Shown here: one piece after another, positions 22,829 to 24,403 of the stretch
How the letters are laid out: every line of letters begins with the position of its first letter
Position numbering within the stretch: the first letter of the stretch is position 1
Source: Odoribacter sp. UBA944
GTDB taxonomy: Bacteria > Bacteroidota > Bacteroidia > Bacteroidales > Marinifilaceae
Assembly: GCA_002293375.1 (NCBI GenBank)
Contig: DBDA01000034.1
Coordinates: 27,924 to 52,326, forward strand
Reading direction: 5' to 3'
DNA length: 24,403 nucleotides
Notes under the pieces: model-generated
What the model was told of the DNA's origin: nothing
What the model saw: the letters and a program-made list of their open reading frames with translations, nothing else
The model's database searches: none
Translations under genes and position numbers: made by a program

Positions 22829-24355
22829 CTAATAGATACCGGCTACCAACCGGCCCAATTCCAGAAACAGCGGCAAACTGTTCTGCTCTTTCTCTTTCAG
22901 GTAGACATGCCAAACCGTTTTGCCCGATTGTTCGGATACGATGTCCATGTGGGAAAAGGGCGCGATCAAACGCTTAAATTCGTCCATGTTTTGGGGCGGG
23001 ATGTGTTGGTATACAAAAAGTTGGACCATGGGAAGTTTCATTAGGCCGGCGACGTTGAGTACCCAGCCAATTGCCGGTTGCTCCCATCCGGCCGTCAGCG
23101 GAGATCTGTCTAAGGAAACCGCTGTCTCTTTGTCTAAATTCCGGTAAAATTCCAGGTTGTTGGTCAGGTAAGCTATTCCGTTCTTCCATCCGAAATAAAC
23201 CGTCATGTCTAACATAAATACCTTCATTTCGTATTGGTGTGCTGCGGTTTTGGAGAGCTCGCCTACTTGGTAAAATTGACGCTCTCCCCACATTTTCAAC
23301 TGTTCGATAGCATCGGCATTGGAGCACTCCGCATAGAGCAACACCACCGGAATCCCCATCGGCATCACGCCCGTCACTCCCAGCGATATGTCGCCGTCTA
23401 TGGAGGAGAGTATCTGCTGCAACATCTTTTGTTCTTCGGTTTTCAGACCGGCTTCTTTCCAAATTCCCCATTGATTTAACAGCTCATGCAGTTGCCGGCC
23501 CTCTATGTTGGCGGTCTGGTAGCTGAGCAAATCGGCCGGATAACGGGAAAAAAAACGGTTGGTCACCGGACGGAAAAAGGCTGTGTATTGCGCCAATGAC
23601 TTTTTGGTCTGTGCATCCGCCGTAAAATATTCGTACGCCATTGTCGCTTTGCCCTCTTCAAAACAGAGCGTGAGCAGAATAGCCAATTTGGAGAGGTCTA
23701 TCCCCTGTTTGGGCATACCGGCGATAAATGCCGGCCAATGGCTGCCCTGGAACAGCACGCGCACGTCGCCGGTATCGGCCAAAAATTCGGAATATCCGGG
23801 TTGTACGTTTTTCCCCTGCCGGACAGAAAGTTGTTTGTCTGCATATTTCTGCAACATCTGTTCGTCTTTTCCGATTATACAGAATAAAAAATGTTCGGTG
23901 AATACGCACAATACACCGTTTTCCAACAGGATCCGCCGGGTTCCGTTCTTTTCTGTCAGACTGCCGGCCAAGCCCTCCCGCTCCATGCGGAGAAATCCCT
24001 CCTGCAAGCGGGTATAATCGGATACCGCAGCAACCCCTCCGGCCACTTCCTCCGCTTCCAAAGCAAATAGATAGAGGCTTTTTTGCAAGTCAAGGCCGTA
24101 GATATCTCTGTTCTCCAACAGTGATCCCAGAATTTTTTCAAACCCGTTCCCGGGCATTCCCTGCCGCAAATTTTCCAGCAACTGTTTTCCTGTTTCACCG
24201 GATTTTTCCATTAGGCGCCCGGCTTCTACTGCAACAAGAACGGTGGGCTCTTCCGGAAGTATTTTCCGGTAATCAGTCTGTATAACCGGCCGGCATCCTG
24301 CCGTCAATAACGCAAAAAATAATGACAAGCGGATTAAGATCAAGTATCTATTCAT
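22829..24355 (-). CDS. Lipoprotein, DUF4836-like
   Basis: A 508-aa protein with a type II signal peptide and lipobox LTAGC (Cys21), so it should be a lipid-anchored envelope protein. The start of the mature part (PEEPTVLVAVEAGRLMEKSG) and the repeated layout resemble Bacteroidetes DUF4836 proteins, which are uncharacterised. No catalytic motif is visible. It is the first gene of a unit with the divergent ABC ATPase and four-TM permease, and its stop lies 14 bp before the ATPase ATG. A lipoprotein next to an FtsX-like permease suggests that it is a partner, regulator or cargo of that transporter, which is inference. Its promoter lies upstream in the last 48 bp or beyond the window; I found no clear -7 box. 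Confidence 0.85.
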   Translation of the reverse strand: MNRYLILIRLSLFFALLTAGCRPVIQTDYRKILPEEPTVLVAVEAGRLMEKSGETGKQLLENLRQGMPGNGFEKILGSLLENRDIYGLDLQKSLYLFALEAEEVAGGVAAVSDYTRLQEGFLRMEREGLAGSLTEKNGTRRILLENGVLCVFTEHFLFCIIGKDEQMLQKYADKQLSVRQGKNVQPGYSEFLADTGDVRVLFQGSHWPAFIAGMPKQGIDLSKLAILLTLCFEEGKATMAYEYFTADAQTKKSLAQYTAFFRPVTNRFFSRYPADLLSYQTANIEGRQLHELLNQWGIWKEAGLKTEEQKMLQQILSSIDGDISLGVTGVMPMGIPVVLLYAECSNADAIEQLKMWGERQFYQVGELSKTAAHQYEMKVFMLDMTVYFGWKNGIAYLTNNLEFYRNLDKETAVSLDRSPLTAGWEQPAIGWVLNVAGLMKLPMVQLFVYQHIPPQNMDEFKRLIAPFSHMDIVSEQSGKTVWHVYLKEKEQNSLPLFLELGRLVAGIY

Positions 24356-24403
24356 ACGATTGTGTATTTGTTTTTTATTAATGCGAATCAGTAGTTGAAA
24401 AAC

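Noticed and set aside
22815..22913. N-terminal extension of the divergent ABC ATPase to 22913
   Set aside because: The extra 33 residues precede the normal ABC start, overlap the coding end of the lipoprotein gene and lack a better ribosome-binding context than the ATG at 22814.

Overview
The window looks like chromosomal DNA from a member of the Bacteroidota, most likely Bacteroidales. The evidence is a GyrA followed directly by an exported TPR protein, a DUF4836-type lipoprotein, a TonB-dependent receptor ending in Phe, MacB-like permeases of about 800 aa with two FtsX domains, and several TAnnTTTG-type -7 promoter boxes in place of E. coli-like -10 boxes. Genus and species cannot be read from the sequence. 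No rRNA, tRNA, CRISPR array, transposase or phage gene was seen. No gap between genes exceeds about 220 bp.

Layout. (1) 1-6292, all minus strand: a secreted protein of unknown function cut by the window edge and translationally coupled to a short-chain dehydrogenase; then, behind a perfect-stem terminator, a TPR protein and gyrA in one unit; then a PhnP-like metallo-beta-lactamase-fold hydrolase with its own promoter. (2) 6444-9770, plus strand: an RsmI-family methyltransferase, an uncertain small exported protein with a GTG start, and a TonB-dependent receptor that has an inverted repeat in front of it and a strong terminator behind it. (3) 9923-20975: a two-component system with a sigma-54-type response regulator and a histidine kinase (minus strand, overlapping by ATGA), divergent from a plus-strand tripartite exporter operon. 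The exporter encodes a TolC-like outer-membrane protein, a MacA/HlyD-like adaptor, two tandem eight-TM MacB-like permeases and a separate MacB/LolD-type ATPase. (4) 20989-24355, minus strand and convergent with region 3: a DUF4836-like lipoprotein, a divergent ABC ATPase and a four-TM permease, forming a compact second ABC module.

How the genes work together. The central locus reads as a self-contained regulated efflux or envelope-stress system. The kinase should phosphorylate the AAA+ regulator. The 217-bp divergent intergenic region holds a perfect 16-bp palindrome, TGTGCGGTACCGCACA, a TTGTGCG half-site 20 bp upstream of it, and a partial -24/-12 promoter next to the first exporter gene, which is the usual arrangement for an enhancer-dependent promoter. 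The TGTGCGG half-site recurs in inverted orientation before the TonB receptor, hinting at shared control. The two permeases are tandem paralogues whose ends are nearly identical while their central periplasmic parts have diverged, suggesting diversification of substrate or partner under gene conversion.

The best candidates for something poorly described are the DUF4836-ATPase-permease module, whose ATPase lacks several canonical ABC residues, and the dual-permease exporter with its putative sigma-54 enhancer.
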